A DNA stretch of 64,000 bases from DASZIT01 sp036268775 (GCA_036268775.1 DATATM010000012.1:248001-312000); one strand, 5' to 3'; shown: positions 34,575-43,734, numbered from the stretch's first letter. Notes: generated from the sequence alone by a model not told the origin. A program made the numbers and translations.

Positions 34575-35480
34575 ATGAGCAAACAGCAGCAGTTGGAGTT
34601 GGATGCCACATTGCGCCAGGGCCAGTCCGACTTCGGAGCCGACGTCCCGACGTTACGAAAAGCGTTCAGCGAACTGATGGCTCGTATCCCGGTGGCCGAC
34701 GACGTCCATCAGAAGCCGACGACGATCGGCGGCGTCGGTGCCATCGAGGTCACAATCCGCGGCACGGAGCCCACGAACGTGATCCTCTATTTCCACGGCG
34801 GGGTCTATGTCATCGGATCGGCGGCGACTTCGGTACCGTTGGTGGGCGATCTGGCCCGACGAACAGGCACCAAGGTCGTCACTGTCGACTACCGACTCGC
34901 CCCCGAACATCCTTATCCGGCCGCGGTCGAAGACGCCAAGGCGGCCTACGAGGGACTGCTCGGACAGGGCATTGATCCTGGCCAGATCGCACTCGCCGGC
35001 GAGTCGGCCGGAGGTGGGTTGGCGGTGGCCACCCTCCTCGCCTTGAGAGACGCCGGCTCGCCCTTGCCATCGTGTGCCTTCTTGATGTCGCCCTATGCGG
35101 ACCTGACGCTGTCCGGCGATACCTTCCTCGACAAGCAGCCGGTCGATCCGATCCTCACGCCCGATGGCCTCCGGCTCCGGGTCCCGGACTACGTCGACGG
35201 AACCGATGCCTCCGACCCGCTCATCAGCCCGATCTTTGCCAATTTGAGCGGATTACCCCCGCTTCTGATCCAGGTGGGTTCACACGAGATCTTGCTCAGC
35301 GACGCTCTCCGACTCGCCGCCCAGGCGGCCACCGCCGACGTGGCGATCACCCTTGACGTCACTCCCGGCGTCCCACACGTGTTCCAATCCTTTGCTGCCA
35401 TCCTCGATGAAGGGGATGCGGCGCTCGGACGGGCGTCTTCCTTTTTTGAGACGCAATTCGCGGCCACTCAGCCCGCCTGA
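34575..35480 (+). CDS. Alpha/beta hydrolase, HSL-type esterase
   Basis: 301 residues of the hormone-sensitive-lipase family of esterases. Oxyanion motif YFHGGVYVIG (HGG at 74-76), nucleophile Ser144 in LAGESAGGGLA and the His of VPHVFQSF near the C-terminus. The acidic member lies in QVGSHEILLSDA, where Glu replaces the common Asp. It likely cleaves short-chain or bulky alcohol esters. It is preceded by a CCCTGGGGT box that suggests control by the LuxR-type regulator next door. Confidence 0.88.
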   Translation: MSKQQQLELDATLRQGQSDFGADVPTLRKAFSELMARIPVADDVHQKPTTIGGVGAIEVTIRGTEPTNVILYFHGGVYVIGSAATSVPLVGDLARRTGTKVVTVDYRLAPEHPYPAAVEDAKAAYEGLLGQGIDPGQIALAGESAGGGLAVATLLALRDAGSPLPSCAFLMSPYADLTLSGDTFLDKQPVDPILTPDGLRLRVPDYVDGTDASDPLISPIFANLSGLPPLLIQVGSHEILLSDALRLAAQAATADVAITLDVTPGVPHVFQSFAAILDEGDAALGRASSFFETQFAATQPA

Positions 35481-35533
35481 GCGGCTCGACCTGCGAGCCG
35501 GGTATCGGGCCTGGCGATGTCACACGTCGGGCC

Positions 35534-38392
35534 TCAGGGCTTGTTATGTCCCGCGTTGGCATCAGAAGGAAGAGAGTGGCCCAGACTCCTGTCTCTCAGC
35601 TCCCGGCGGGAAGAGACGCCGATCTTCCCGAAGATATTCCGGAGATGCCACTCGACGGTACGAGGGCTGAGGAACAGACGATCGCCGATCTCTCGATTCG
35701 TAAGCCCCTGTTGGACAAGTTCGCCGATCTGCAACTCTTGACTCGTTAGCTGTGCCGAGGGGGCGTCCAGGTATCGGCGCGTTCTGCGGCCCGTCGCGGC
35801 GGACAACTCACGGCGCGCCCGCTCGGCGAAGGCCCCGATGCCCATCTCGTTCAATGCATTATGGGCGATGCCCAGTTGATCGCGGGCCTCACCTCGGCAC
35901 CCTCTTCGTCGTAACCATTCACCATAGAGAAGATGCGACCGCGCCAGTTCTACCCGCAGGGGCGTCTTAGCCAAGTATTCGATCGATTCTCGATAGAGAC
36001 GATCGGCATCAGCATCATCGGCGCCGAACGCTTGGACTCGTGCCGAGATCCCAAGCGCCCATTCCGTGGGAGTCGCATCGGCACGCGTACGAACCCAGGC
36101 AGAGATGTCCGCCAACCGAGCACTGTCGCTCTCCCGGGATGCCGCTTCAGCGAGTTCAGCGGCGGCGAGCGTCTGGTAACCGAGCGCGTCCCACTCGACC
36201 ACTTTCCGGGCACTTTGCAGAGCCTCTGCATGACGTCCGAGCCCATTGTGCAAAACGGCGCTCACATACTGCGCAAAGGCGATCATCCTGCCCTGCCCGT
36301 CCCTCGTCGCCGTGGCGATCATCGCTCCGATCATCGGTATCGCGCTGGCTGCATCGCCTCGGAATGCCGCCAACAGGACGTTGCTGTAACCGACGGGCGC
36401 CACCCGGGTCATGATCGATAGCTGCAGTTCTTCCTCAAGTAGGGCCGCCGCAGTCCGGATGTCGCCCGTGAGTACAACGTTGTTCGCCAGAAAGTTCAAC
36501 GCAAACTGCAGCTGTACCAGGGCGCCCGACTCTCGGGCGTCCCTGACCTGTCGCTCGGCTAAGGCGCGCCCGGTTTCGTAGTCCCACGCCTCGATGGCCA
36601 TGATCCCCGCCCCGGCTCGGTTCCCGACCAACCACATGAGATCGTCGACGTCGTCGGCGCCAGTGCCATGGCCGCGAACAGCGGCCAAGGCAAGGGTCAG
36701 CGTTGGCGCGGCCGCCTCGTAGCCTTCCGTCAGCCTGATGGCCAGCGAGTCGAGGAGCAGGTCTGACGTCCGTGGGCTCTCACCGCCGGGTGGGGCGGCC
36801 CGAGCGGCCTCCGCCGCCCGGAGGACTAAGCCTCGATCCTCGGGACCGCTCGCCCAAATGGCTGCCGCCAACGCTTCAAGATGTGTGTCGCGTGCAAGCT
36901 TCGGATCAAACCGTTCGAGTCGCTGGGCAGCTCTGAGCAGGAATTCGGCCGCGTCCGTGCCACGGCGCTGGTCGAAGGCAATTCTGCCTCGCAACTGATC
37001 GGCGAGCGCGCCGATCAGTTCGGATGGCGGCTCTGACTCCACGGCTGCCAACAGGCGGAGCGCGGGCTCGAGCGCACCAGCCGCCCGTTTCGCCTGGGCT
37101 GCGGCCAAGGTCCGGTTGGCGCGCCGCGTCCCATCGGGAGTCAACAGGGCGGACCGCTCAAGGATTGCTGCGGCGGCTAGGAGGCCGCCTCGGGCCTTCG
37201 CCCGAACCGCCGACTGCTCGAGTTCGACGGCAATACCTTCGTCGTGGGTGAGCGTCGAACTGGCCCGGTGCCAAGCACGCCTGTCGGCGTCACGGAGTGG
37301 ATCTGTTACCTCGGCCAGTGCCCGATGCACCTCCAGACGTTTCTGAAGAGGTGCCGCTCGGTAGGCGGCGGCGCGCACCAGAGGGTGACGGAAATACACA
37401 CGCGGACCGAACTCGATGAGACCTGCACGCTCCGCTGGGGAAGCGGCACTCCAATCGAGTCCGAGTTGTTGAGCTGCGGACCACAGCAGAGCGGTGTCAC
37501 CTTTCGGCTCCGCCGCGGCCAGCGCCAGAAGGGTTTGGGTATCCGGAGGCAATTCACCCAACCGTTTGGCGAAGGCGAGTTCAAGATGCCCGGTCACGGG
37601 AAGGCGATCAGACTCTGGGAGTCCCTCCACCAATTCCGCTGTCGTCCAAGCCCGCGGTAGCTCGAGCAAAGCGAGCGGATTCCCGCGGGTCTCCGCGATG
37701 ATCCGATCCCGGACGGCTGGATCGGTGGGCCCGGTTACTACCGAATCGAAGAGTGTGCCAGCATCCTCGGTGGTGAGACCAGGGAGTCGTAGCTCCGGGA
37801 GTCCCGCCAGCTCGCCGTCGTCGCCGGTATTCCGAGCTCCAATGACGATGACGATTCGCTCAGCAACGAGCCGCCGGCTGACGAAGGCAATCGTCTGTAC
37901 CGAGGATCGGTCCAGCCACTGGGCATCGTCAACGATCCACATCACCGGCTGTCGCTGGGTCACCATGGCTACCAGGTCGAGCACCGCCATCCCGACGAGG
38001 AAGCGATCGGGCGGCCAACCGCTGCTCAGCCCGAACACCTTCTCGAGAGCGTCCCGACGAGGAGGAGGTAGATCTGTCAGGCGGTCAATTATCGGTCCAC
38101 AAAGCTGCTGCAATCCGGCATAGGCGAGTTCCATCTCCGATTCGACGCCGACCGCTCGGCAGATGCAACAGTCTGGCGCCTTGACCGCCAGGTCTTCGAG
38201 GAGAGCCGACTTTCCGATTCCGGCTTCGCCCCGCAGCACGATCGCGCTACCGTGCCCTGCTCGGGCCTCAGGTAACAGATCGGCCAGCCTCTGACGCTCC
38301 TTTATCCGCCCGAGGAGTTCTGGGCGCCCCCCCTCTCTGAATCCTGGGACACCGGCGGCAGTCGACCGATCCTGAAGCTGGAAGTCATTCAC
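35534..38392 (-). CDS. LAL-type LuxR transcriptional regulator with ATPase domain
   Basis: 952 residues. N-terminal STAND/AAA ATPase: Walker A GEAGIGKS (55-62) and Walker B VMWIVDDAQWLD (Asp155/156). A helical TPR-like middle of about 600 residues is the presumed sensor. The LuxR helix-turn-helix is at about 885-940: LTSQELQIGELVQQGLTNREIGDRLFLSPRTVEWHLRNIFGKIG. Regulators of this class (MalT / LAL) bind DNA once inducer and ATP promote oligomerisation, and usually activate neighbouring genes. The repeated CCCTGGGGT palindromes in this cluster are good candidate operators. Signal unknown. Confidence 0.9.
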   Translation of the reverse strand: MNDFQLQDRSTAAGVPGFREGGRPELLGRIKERQRLADLLPEARAGHGSAIVLRGEAGIGKSALLEDLAVKAPDCCICRAVGVESEMELAYAGLQQLCGPIIDRLTDLPPPRRDALEKVFGLSSGWPPDRFLVGMAVLDLVAMVTQRQPVMWIVDDAQWLDRSSVQTIAFVSRRLVAERIVIVIGARNTGDDGELAGLPELRLPGLTTEDAGTLFDSVVTGPTDPAVRDRIIAETRGNPLALLELPRAWTTAELVEGLPESDRLPVTGHLELAFAKRLGELPPDTQTLLALAAAEPKGDTALLWSAAQQLGLDWSAASPAERAGLIEFGPRVYFRHPLVRAAAYRAAPLQKRLEVHRALAEVTDPLRDADRRAWHRASSTLTHDEGIAVELEQSAVRAKARGGLLAAAAILERSALLTPDGTRRANRTLAAAQAKRAAGALEPALRLLAAVESEPPSELIGALADQLRGRIAFDQRRGTDAAEFLLRAAQRLERFDPKLARDTHLEALAAAIWASGPEDRGLVLRAAEAARAAPPGGESPRTSDLLLDSLAIRLTEGYEAAAPTLTLALAAVRGHGTGADDVDDLMWLVGNRAGAGIMAIEAWDYETGRALAERQVRDARESGALVQLQFALNFLANNVVLTGDIRTAAALLEEELQLSIMTRVAPVGYSNVLLAAFRGDAASAIPMIGAMIATATRDGQGRMIAFAQYVSAVLHNGLGRHAEALQSARKVVEWDALGYQTLAAAELAEAASRESDSARLADISAWVRTRADATPTEWALGISARVQAFGADDADADRLYRESIEYLAKTPLRVELARSHLLYGEWLRRRGCRGEARDQLGIAHNALNEMGIGAFAERARRELSAATGRRTRRYLDAPSAQLTSQELQIGELVQQGLTNREIGDRLFLSPRTVEWHLRNIFGKIGVSSRRELRDRSLGHSLPSDANAGHNKP

Positions 38393-38937
38393 GGCGAGGC
38401 TTCACCGCCAGCCGCTATGTGAGTGCTACGGCAGCGAAGAGCTTGAAGGAATCTATGACGGTGATACGGCCAAACCTCGGCCTCTACGCCATGCTCGGGG
38501 ATCATCCGCAGATGCGACACGAATCAATCCGGACCCGCGCCGCATAGGGCAGCGTCCCTCATCAGTTCCACCGTCGGACTCCAATCTCGAGCCAATGTGG
38601 CGATGCGTGCGTGCGCAAGCATATCTAAGAGGGTGGGCCGCTAGCAAGTCGGATGGGCGCGGCTCAGCCAGCAGCTGTCGAACTCGTGCCGTCCGGCGCG
38701 CCGACTCGGACAGGCTAAGAGGTGGGGCGTCACCGAGGTGATGGACGTCGGAGCCCAGGTGATGACTAGGGACATTCCCTGGGGTGGAGGCGCGCATGCC
38801 TCTGCCACTATCGAGAAGGTGGCACCTCATGTCCGCTGCCAGCTCAGTGAGCAAGCCGGGGGAGAGTCGGCATGGCGGGTGGACGACGACCTGTACCCGT
38901 GCCGGGATCTGCGCAGATGCTTGTGTGAGCAAGTAGC
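38393..38937. other. 545-base gap between LuxR and MarR genes
   Basis: No convincing gene. A 159-codon frame on the minus strand (38453-38932) has no family-like content and is rejected. The stretch is comparatively rich in mixed-composition sequence and contains one copy of the palindromic box (38766-38787). It is likely a double regulatory region for the divergent luxR-type and marR-type genes. Confidence 0.5.
38766..38787. promoter_or_regulatory. Palindromic LuxR-type box in the luxR-marR gap
   Basis: CTAGGGACATTCCCTGGGGT, with perfect AGGG-N5-CCCT arms. It resembles the CTVGGG-N-CCCBAG operators reported for LuxR-type regulators (from memory). A weak -10 (CACTAT, 38806) lies 32 bases from its centre, the spacing seen at 34457. 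Confidence 0.5.
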
Positions 38938-39429
38938 GTGCGGCAGGCTATCTGTGTGGATGTTGCGCCCTTGAACGAAGACGAAGAGCTCGTTTGGCGC
39001 AACTTGATGCGCATCGTGTTCACGTTGCCCCGGGCGCTTGGTGAGGACCTTCAGCGTTCATGTGGGTTGAGCTCGACCGAATATTCAGTCTTAATGCACT
39101 TATCGGAGTCACCCGATGGGCAACTTTCCATGTCCGACCTGGCCGATCGAATGATGTTGTCACCGAGCCGGATCTCAAGGGTCATCGGCCAAATGGCCCA
39201 GGTCGCTCTGGTTGAACGCCGTCCAGGTTCAGTTGACGGTCGCAACACCTTCGCAACCCTGACGAGGGCCGGTCTGTCCGCCCTGCGACGAGCGTGGCCC
39301 CATCATCTTCGGAGCGTCCGACATCGCGCCTTTGACCATCTCACGCCGCAGGAGGTCCGCCTTTTGGGCCCCATACTGCAGCGGCTTGCCGAGGCCGGTG
39401 ACGATTCGCCGTCGCCCAGGGCTCGCTGA
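38938..39429 (+). CDS. MarR-family transcriptional regulator
   Basis: About 163 residues. The winged helix-turn-helix is STEYSVLMHLSESPDGQLSMSDLADRMMLSPSRISRVIGQMAQVALVERRP, then wing DGRNTFATLTRAG. The N-terminal NEDEELVWRNLMRIVFTLPRALGEDL is the usual dimerisation helix. The start is uncertain: GTG 38938 and GTG 38956 are both in frame and neither has a strong ribosome site. It sits divergent from the large LuxR regulator, in the accessory cluster with MFS and hydrolase genes. Confidence 0.85.
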   Translation: MRQAICVDVAPLNEDEELVWRNLMRIVFTLPRALGEDLQRSCGLSSTEYSVLMHLSESPDGQLSMSDLADRMMLSPSRISRVIGQMAQVALVERRPGSVDGRNTFATLTRAGLSALRRAWPHHLRSVRHRAFDHLTPQEVRLLGPILQRLAEAGDDSPSPRAR

Positions 39430-39540
39430 GGATCACAATCTTGCGGCTAGCGGCAGGCAATCCTGCCAATGGACCCAAGGGGCTTTCCAGATCGACGGGC
39501 GCACACGCAAGTCCGTTTTTGTTGACGCCTGACGTCGCGA

Positions 39541-39564
39541 TACCAGGGGGTTTCCCTGGGGTAG
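39541..39564 (+). promoter_or_regulatory. Palindromic LuxR-type box before the isochorismatase-type gene
   Basis: Arms CCAGGG (39543-39548) and CCCTGG (39554-39559) are perfect complements around 5 bases, and TTTCCCTGGGGTAG (39551-39564) repeats the box at 34457. GATAAT (39591-39596) is a plausible -10, putting the box centre near -52. Confidence 0.55.
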
Positions 39565-39624
39565 TCGAGACCGAAGGCCACGCAAGCTGGGATAATGACC
39601 TCATCCCGAGAATCCAATGGATCC

Positions 39625-40224
39625 ATGCGAGACCCCGTAACCGACCATCTAGTCACCCCGCAGAACTCGGCCCTGGTAGTGATCGACTACCAGCCGAGCC
39701 AGATCCAGACCGTCACGTCGATGGACACCGATCTCCTCGTCCGCAATATCGTCTCGGTGGCTCGGACGGCCAAGACCTATGGCCTTCCGATTGTCCTGTC
39801 CACGGTGAACGTCGAGAATGGCCAAGGCCACACCGTGCCTGAGCTTGCCGAGGTCCTCAGCGATCAGGTCGAGATCGACCGGACGGAGATCAACTCGTGG
39901 GAGAACCCCGAGTTCCGCAATGCCGTAGAGGCGACCGGCCGCAAGAAGCTGATCATGACCGCCCTGTGGACCGAGGTCTGTCTCTCGTTCCCGTCCCTCG
40001 ACGCTCTGCGAGACGGCTATGAGGTCTACCCCGTCGTCGACGCGGTGGGAGGGACTTCTCCAGAGGCGCATCGAGCCGGTCTTGAGCGGATCGTCCAAGC
40101 CGGCGCCCAGCCGATCAGCTGGGTATCGTTGGCATGCGAGCTCCAGCGGGACTGGGCTCGCCTGGAGACCGTTCCCGAAGTCGTCGATATCGTGTTAACC
40201 AGCCGACTGCTGGCAGGGGTTTAG
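39625..40224 (+). CDS. Isochorismatase-like hydrolase (YcaC type)
   Basis: 199 residues from ATG 39625 (209 from ATG 39595). Catalytic Asp in LVVIDYQPSQ, the DRTEINSWENPEFRNAVEATGRKKLIMTALWTEVCLSFP block carries the nucleophile Cys and is diagnostic of the YcaC branch. The family hydrolyses or isomerises small amides or isochorismate-like compounds; YcaC itself has no certain substrate. The later ATG is preferred because a GATAAT promoter element overlaps the first one. Upstream palindromic box suggests LuxR control. Confidence 0.85.
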   Translation: MRDPVTDHLVTPQNSALVVIDYQPSQIQTVTSMDTDLLVRNIVSVARTAKTYGLPIVLSTVNVENGQGHTVPELAEVLSDQVEIDRTEINSWENPEFRNAVEATGRKKLIMTALWTEVCLSFPSLDALRDGYEVYPVVDAVGGTSPEAHRAGLERIVQAGAQPISWVSLACELQRDWARLETVPEVVDIVLTSRLLAGV

Positions 40225-40276
40225 GGGTCCGAAGCGACCGATGGTATCTGTCTCCGCTGCGTAGACGGAGTATCCG

Positions 40277-41833
40277 ATGACCACGTTGATGACGATGGAG
40301 CACACGGGTGGGGACCGGGCCCAGGTTGATGGCAACTTCAGTCGGCGGTGGTGGATCCTCGCGGTCCTGGGGATCGCCCAGTTGATGGTCATTCTGGACA
40401 GCACCATCGTGAACATCGCCCTCCCCTCCGCCCAGCACGATCTGCACTTCTCCAACGCCGATCGCCAATGGATCGTCACCGCCTACTCCCTTGCCTTCGG
40501 CAGCTTGCTTCTCCTCGGTGGCCGGATCGGCGACATGGTGGGACGCAAGCGGGTCCTGATCATCGGACTAGTCGGCTTCGCCGTAGCCTCAGCCATCGGC
40601 GGGGCCTCGGTCGACTTCGCGATGCTGGTCATCGCCCGGACCGTCCAGGGCGCCTTCGGGGCGTTGCTCGCCCCTTCGGTGCTGGCCCTCTTGACCACCA
40701 CCTTCATTGATCCGGGGGAGCGTGGGCGGGCGTTTGGGATCTACGGCGCCATCGCCGGCGCGGGCGGTGCGCTGGGGCTCCTGCTCGGCGGCATTCTCAC
40801 CTCCTACGCCTCTTGGCGATGGACGCTCTTCGTCAACCTCGCGTTTGCTGTCGGGGCGACCGCCGGAGCCCTCCTCTGGCTCAAAAGGGACGACGGCGCG
40901 GACCACGACCCGTTGGACCTGCCCGGCCTTTTCCTGGTGGCCGGTGGGCTCTTCTCGCTCGTGTTCGGTTTCTCGCACGCCGAGACCACCGCCTGGAGCA
41001 ATCCTTTCACCATTGGGTTCCTAGTGGCCGGAGCGGTCCTGCTTGCGGTATATGCCTATTTCGAAACCAGGGCGAAGTACCCGCTGCTCCCGCCCCGGGT
41101 CGTGCTCAATCGAACGCGGGGCGGATCGGTGTTGGTGATGCTGTTCTCCAGCATCGGCCTCTTTGGAGTGTTCCTATTCCTGACCTACTACCTGCAGGGC
41201 ACGTTGGGGTACAGCCCGGTGAAGACCGGCGTCGCGTTCCTCCCCCTGGTGGCTGCATTGGCCGCGATGGCCCAGCTGTCCAATAACGTCTTGTTGCCGC
41301 GATTCGGACCTAAACCGATCGTGCCGATCGGGTTGCTTATGTCGGCTGCGGCTCTGTTCGGACTTCACCTGGTCGGGTTGCATTCGTCTTACGCCAGTCA
41401 CGTGCTTCCCTATCTCCTGTTGTTGGGTATCGGGTTCGGGCTGAGCGTCGCCCCCGCCTTTAGCGCCGGCACCCTGGGATTGGCGCCCCAGGACGCCGGC
41501 GTGGGATCGGCCACTCTCAACACGGCGCAACAGGTTGGGGGGTCCATCGGTACGTCGCTGCTCAACACGCTGGCCGCCAGTGCTGCCACGTCCTATTTGG
41601 TCGGCCGGTCACTGACCCCGGCGAATCTCCAGGCAGCTGTTGTCCATAGCTACACGACGGCGTTTCTGTGGTCCGCCTTGATCTTCGCGGCCGGAGCCGT
41701 CGTTGCCGGCTTGGTGCTCCGGCGCGGCAGCCTGACGGCGCTGGCAGCGGAGAGCCCAACCGCGAAGATCGCGGCCGAATTCGACGAACCGCCTCGAACC
41801 CACGTTTGCCGCGTACACGTAGCTTGTCGGTGA
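40277..41833 (+). CDS. MFS transporter, DHA2 type
   Basis: 518 residues, 14-helix drug:proton antiporter family. Motifs: WWILAVLGIAQLMVILDSTIVNIALPSAQHDL, GGRIGDMVGRKRVLIIG, RTVQGAFGALLAPSVLALLT and GAGGALGLLLGGILTSYASWRWTLFVNL. The C-terminus ends in a Cys-containing soluble tail (THVCRVHVACR). Lies 52 bases after the isochorismatase-type gene and is probably co-transcribed with it. Likely exports a toxic compound or a product of the cluster. Confidence 0.88.
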   Translation: MTTLMTMEHTGGDRAQVDGNFSRRWWILAVLGIAQLMVILDSTIVNIALPSAQHDLHFSNADRQWIVTAYSLAFGSLLLLGGRIGDMVGRKRVLIIGLVGFAVASAIGGASVDFAMLVIARTVQGAFGALLAPSVLALLTTTFIDPGERGRAFGIYGAIAGAGGALGLLLGGILTSYASWRWTLFVNLAFAVGATAGALLWLKRDDGADHDPLDLPGLFLVAGGLFSLVFGFSHAETTAWSNPFTIGFLVAGAVLLAVYAYFETRAKYPLLPPRVVLNRTRGGSVLVMLFSSIGLFGVFLFLTYYLQGTLGYSPVKTGVAFLPLVAALAAMAQLSNNVLLPRFGPKPIVPIGLLMSAAALFGLHLVGLHSSYASHVLPYLLLLGIGFGLSVAPAFSAGTLGLAPQDAGVGSATLNTAQQVGGSIGTSLLNTLAASAATSYLVGRSLTPANLQAAVVHSYTTAFLWSALIFAAGAVVAGLVLRRGSLTALAAESPTAKIAAEFDEPPRTHVCRVHVACR

Positions 41834-41911
41834 ATCTCCTGCGCCACCGGGAAGCGGCAAAATTCTCGATCAAGGCGACCAGGAAATTCAGAAGCGAAAG
41901 GAAGCAGACTC

Positions 41912-42610
41912 ATGCCTGACGACTCAGTAGGTGACTCTGGCCCTTCGATCGACAACCGTCACCTTCTGCTGGTCGGTGCCGGGCCGGGTCTTGGAATGGC
42001 AGTGGCTCATGTCTTCGCCGACGGCGGTTATCGCGTGACCTTGGTGGCTCGCAGCACGGACGGGCTCGGCCATCTCGTTGACAGCCTCGCTGACACCGGA
42101 GCCCAGATTGACACAATCGCGGCAGACGCCAGCGACCCTGAAGGTCTGAGGGCTCGGATGGCGGAGCTCTACAACGAGCAGGGTGCGCCCGGGCTCATCA
42201 TCTACAACGCGGTCATGGGAGCTCCGGACAAGCTCCTGAGCGCGAGCGTCGAGCACTTGCAGACTGCCTATGCGGTTGACGTCATCAGCGCCATCGTCGT
42301 GACGCAGGTCGCCGCGCCAGTCATGCGGGTGGCCGGCTCCGGCACCATCATGGTGACGGGTGGCGGTTTCGCAGATTTTCCGATCCCAGCACTGGCGACC
42401 ATTTCGCTCGGAAAGGCAGCGCTCCGATCCGCCGCCACCATGCTCGGAGCCGATTTGGAGCCGGATGGCATCCGCGTGGCGACATTGACGATCGCAGGGC
42501 AGATCGTTCCGGGCACCGCCTTCGACCCCGAGAACATCGCAAAACGCTATTGGGAGGTCGTCCAATCCGAGGGTCCCTGGCAGGCGGAGTTTCGCTTTAC
42601 CGGCGAATAG
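41912..42610 (+). CDS. Atypical SDR protein lacking catalytic Ser/Tyr
   Basis: 232 residues with a short-chain dehydrogenase fold: LLLVGAGPGLGMAVAHVFA nucleotide loop and AADASDPEGL acidic loop. The NNAG equivalent is YNAV. The catalytic positions are changed: the Tyr of YxxxK is Ile164 (ISLGKAAL, with Lys168 retained), and the Ser strand reads IMVTGGG. It may be an inactive or non-redox member, or a cofactor-binding sensor. It sits at the end of the accessory cluster, 78 bases after the MFS gene. Confidence 0.82.
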   Translation: MPDDSVGDSGPSIDNRHLLLVGAGPGLGMAVAHVFADGGYRVTLVARSTDGLGHLVDSLADTGAQIDTIAADASDPEGLRARMAELYNEQGAPGLIIYNAVMGAPDKLLSASVEHLQTAYAVDVISAIVVTQVAAPVMRVAGSGTIMVTGGGFADFPIPALATISLGKAALRSAATMLGADLEPDGIRVATLTIAGQIVPGTAFDPENIAKRYWEVVQSEGPWQAEFRFTGE

Positions 42611-42870
42611 GGCTCGAGATGCGGACGGTTCGATCATCGAGCACGGATATTTGGGACCCTTTGTGAGGTTCTGGGCGGGCGAGATCCCGAACCCGGGCCC
42701 AGGGTGAGTCGACCCATTACCCAATTGGATCGTCAGTGCAGCCTTTGCAGGAATGAACCGAAGTTTCACAAATCGCAATGGCACGCCCAAGGCACGCCGC
42801 CCCATTTTGGGCCCCGAACGGCTTGCGGTGCACTCGCTAGAAAGTACCTCTGACCTGGGAAAACCGCGAG

Positions 42871-42944
42871 TGGAGATGATGGGACTCGAACCCACGACCC
42901 CCTGCTTGCAAAGCAGGTGCTCTAGCCAACTGAGCTACATCCCC
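42871..42944 (-). tRNA. tRNA-Ala (TGC)
   Basis: On the minus strand the gene begins GGGGATG and ends CATCTCC-A, giving the G3:U70 pair diagnostic of alanine tRNA. Anticodon stem CCTGC/GCAGG encloses TTTGCAA, anticodon TGC. T arm GTGGGTTCGAGTCCCAT. CCA is not encoded. Confidence 0.95.
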
Positions 42945-43067
42945 GGGGACCGTGCCGCTGTTCCGCTCTCCTTATCCATTGCATGGGGCGGGATTCAGCT
43001 GACCCGGTGTCTCCAGGGTAGATGGTAGGCGATCACCACCTCGGCCCTTCCGATCGGCAATGCCTGG

Positions 43068-43592
43068 TCAGACGCCTGTCGTCTCCGGAGGAAGCTCTTT
43101 TGCCCGGGCGAATGAGCGGTCGATTTCCTCCCAGGCGGCGTCGACTCCTTCGAAGCCGTCGACCTTGGTGCCCTTTCCGGGCTCCAGGTCTTTATAGACG
43201 TCGAAGAAATGAGCGATCTCGAAGGTGAGGTGGGGTGGCAGGCCCTCGAGATCCTTGACCGCCTCCCACATCGGGTCACCGCAGGCCACGGAGATGATCT
43301 TGGCGTCAGGGCCCTTCTCGTCAGACATCCAAAACACGCCCACCGGACGGGCTTCCACCAGGCAGCCTGGGAAGGTGGGTTCGTCGATGAGGACCAGCGC
43401 ATCCAGGGGATCCCCGTCCTCGGCCAGAGTGTCGGGCACGAATCCGTAGTCGGCCGGGTAAAAGGTGGCCGAGAACAGCCTCCGATCGAGTCTGATCAGG
43501 TGCCGCTCGTGGTCATATTCGTATTTGTTCCGGCTCCCCCGAGGGATCTCCACAATTACCTCGAGTAGTCGCTGCTCATCCATCCTCGTCAC
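43068..43592 (-). CDS. ppa: Inorganic pyrophosphatase
   Basis: About 174 residues. Soluble family I enzyme that hydrolyses pyrophosphate made by biosynthesis. Metal and substrate motifs: IPRGSRNKYEYDH, FYPADYGFVPDTLAEDGDPLDALV (the DGDPLD signature with the catalytic Asps), KIISVACGDPMW and HFFDVYKDLEPGK. AGGA lies 8 bases before GTG 43592, while ATG 43583 has no usable site, so GTG is preferred. Divergent from polyphosphate kinase: the two act together in phosphate turnover. Confidence 0.93.
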   Translation of the reverse strand: MTRMDEQRLLEVIVEIPRGSRNKYEYDHERHLIRLDRRLFSATFYPADYGFVPDTLAEDGDPLDALVLIDEPTFPGCLVEARPVGVFWMSDEKGPDAKIISVACGDPMWEAVKDLEGLPPHLTFEIAHFFDVYKDLEPGKGTKVDGFEGVDAAWEEIDRSFARAKELPPETTGV

Positions 43593-43734
43593 CCATTTCG
43601 TCCTGATCGGGACATTCCCTGGCCCTCCCGCCGGGGGCGGTTGGGTACCTCCCAAACTTAGATGACCGGTCCCGGCAACCGGCCCGGGGCCGCCCGCCCC
43701 GATCCTGGTATGAAGGTTTCCGGATCGACACCGA

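Noticed and set aside
38453..38932. 159-codon frame on the minus strand in the luxR-marR gap
   Set aside because: Composition is not protein-like, no motif is seen and it spans the palindromic box; likely chance in high-GC DNA.
42871..42893. attL/attR repeat of the tRNA-Ala 3' end
   Set aside because: No second copy of the tRNA end was seen by eye in the window and no integrase gene is present.
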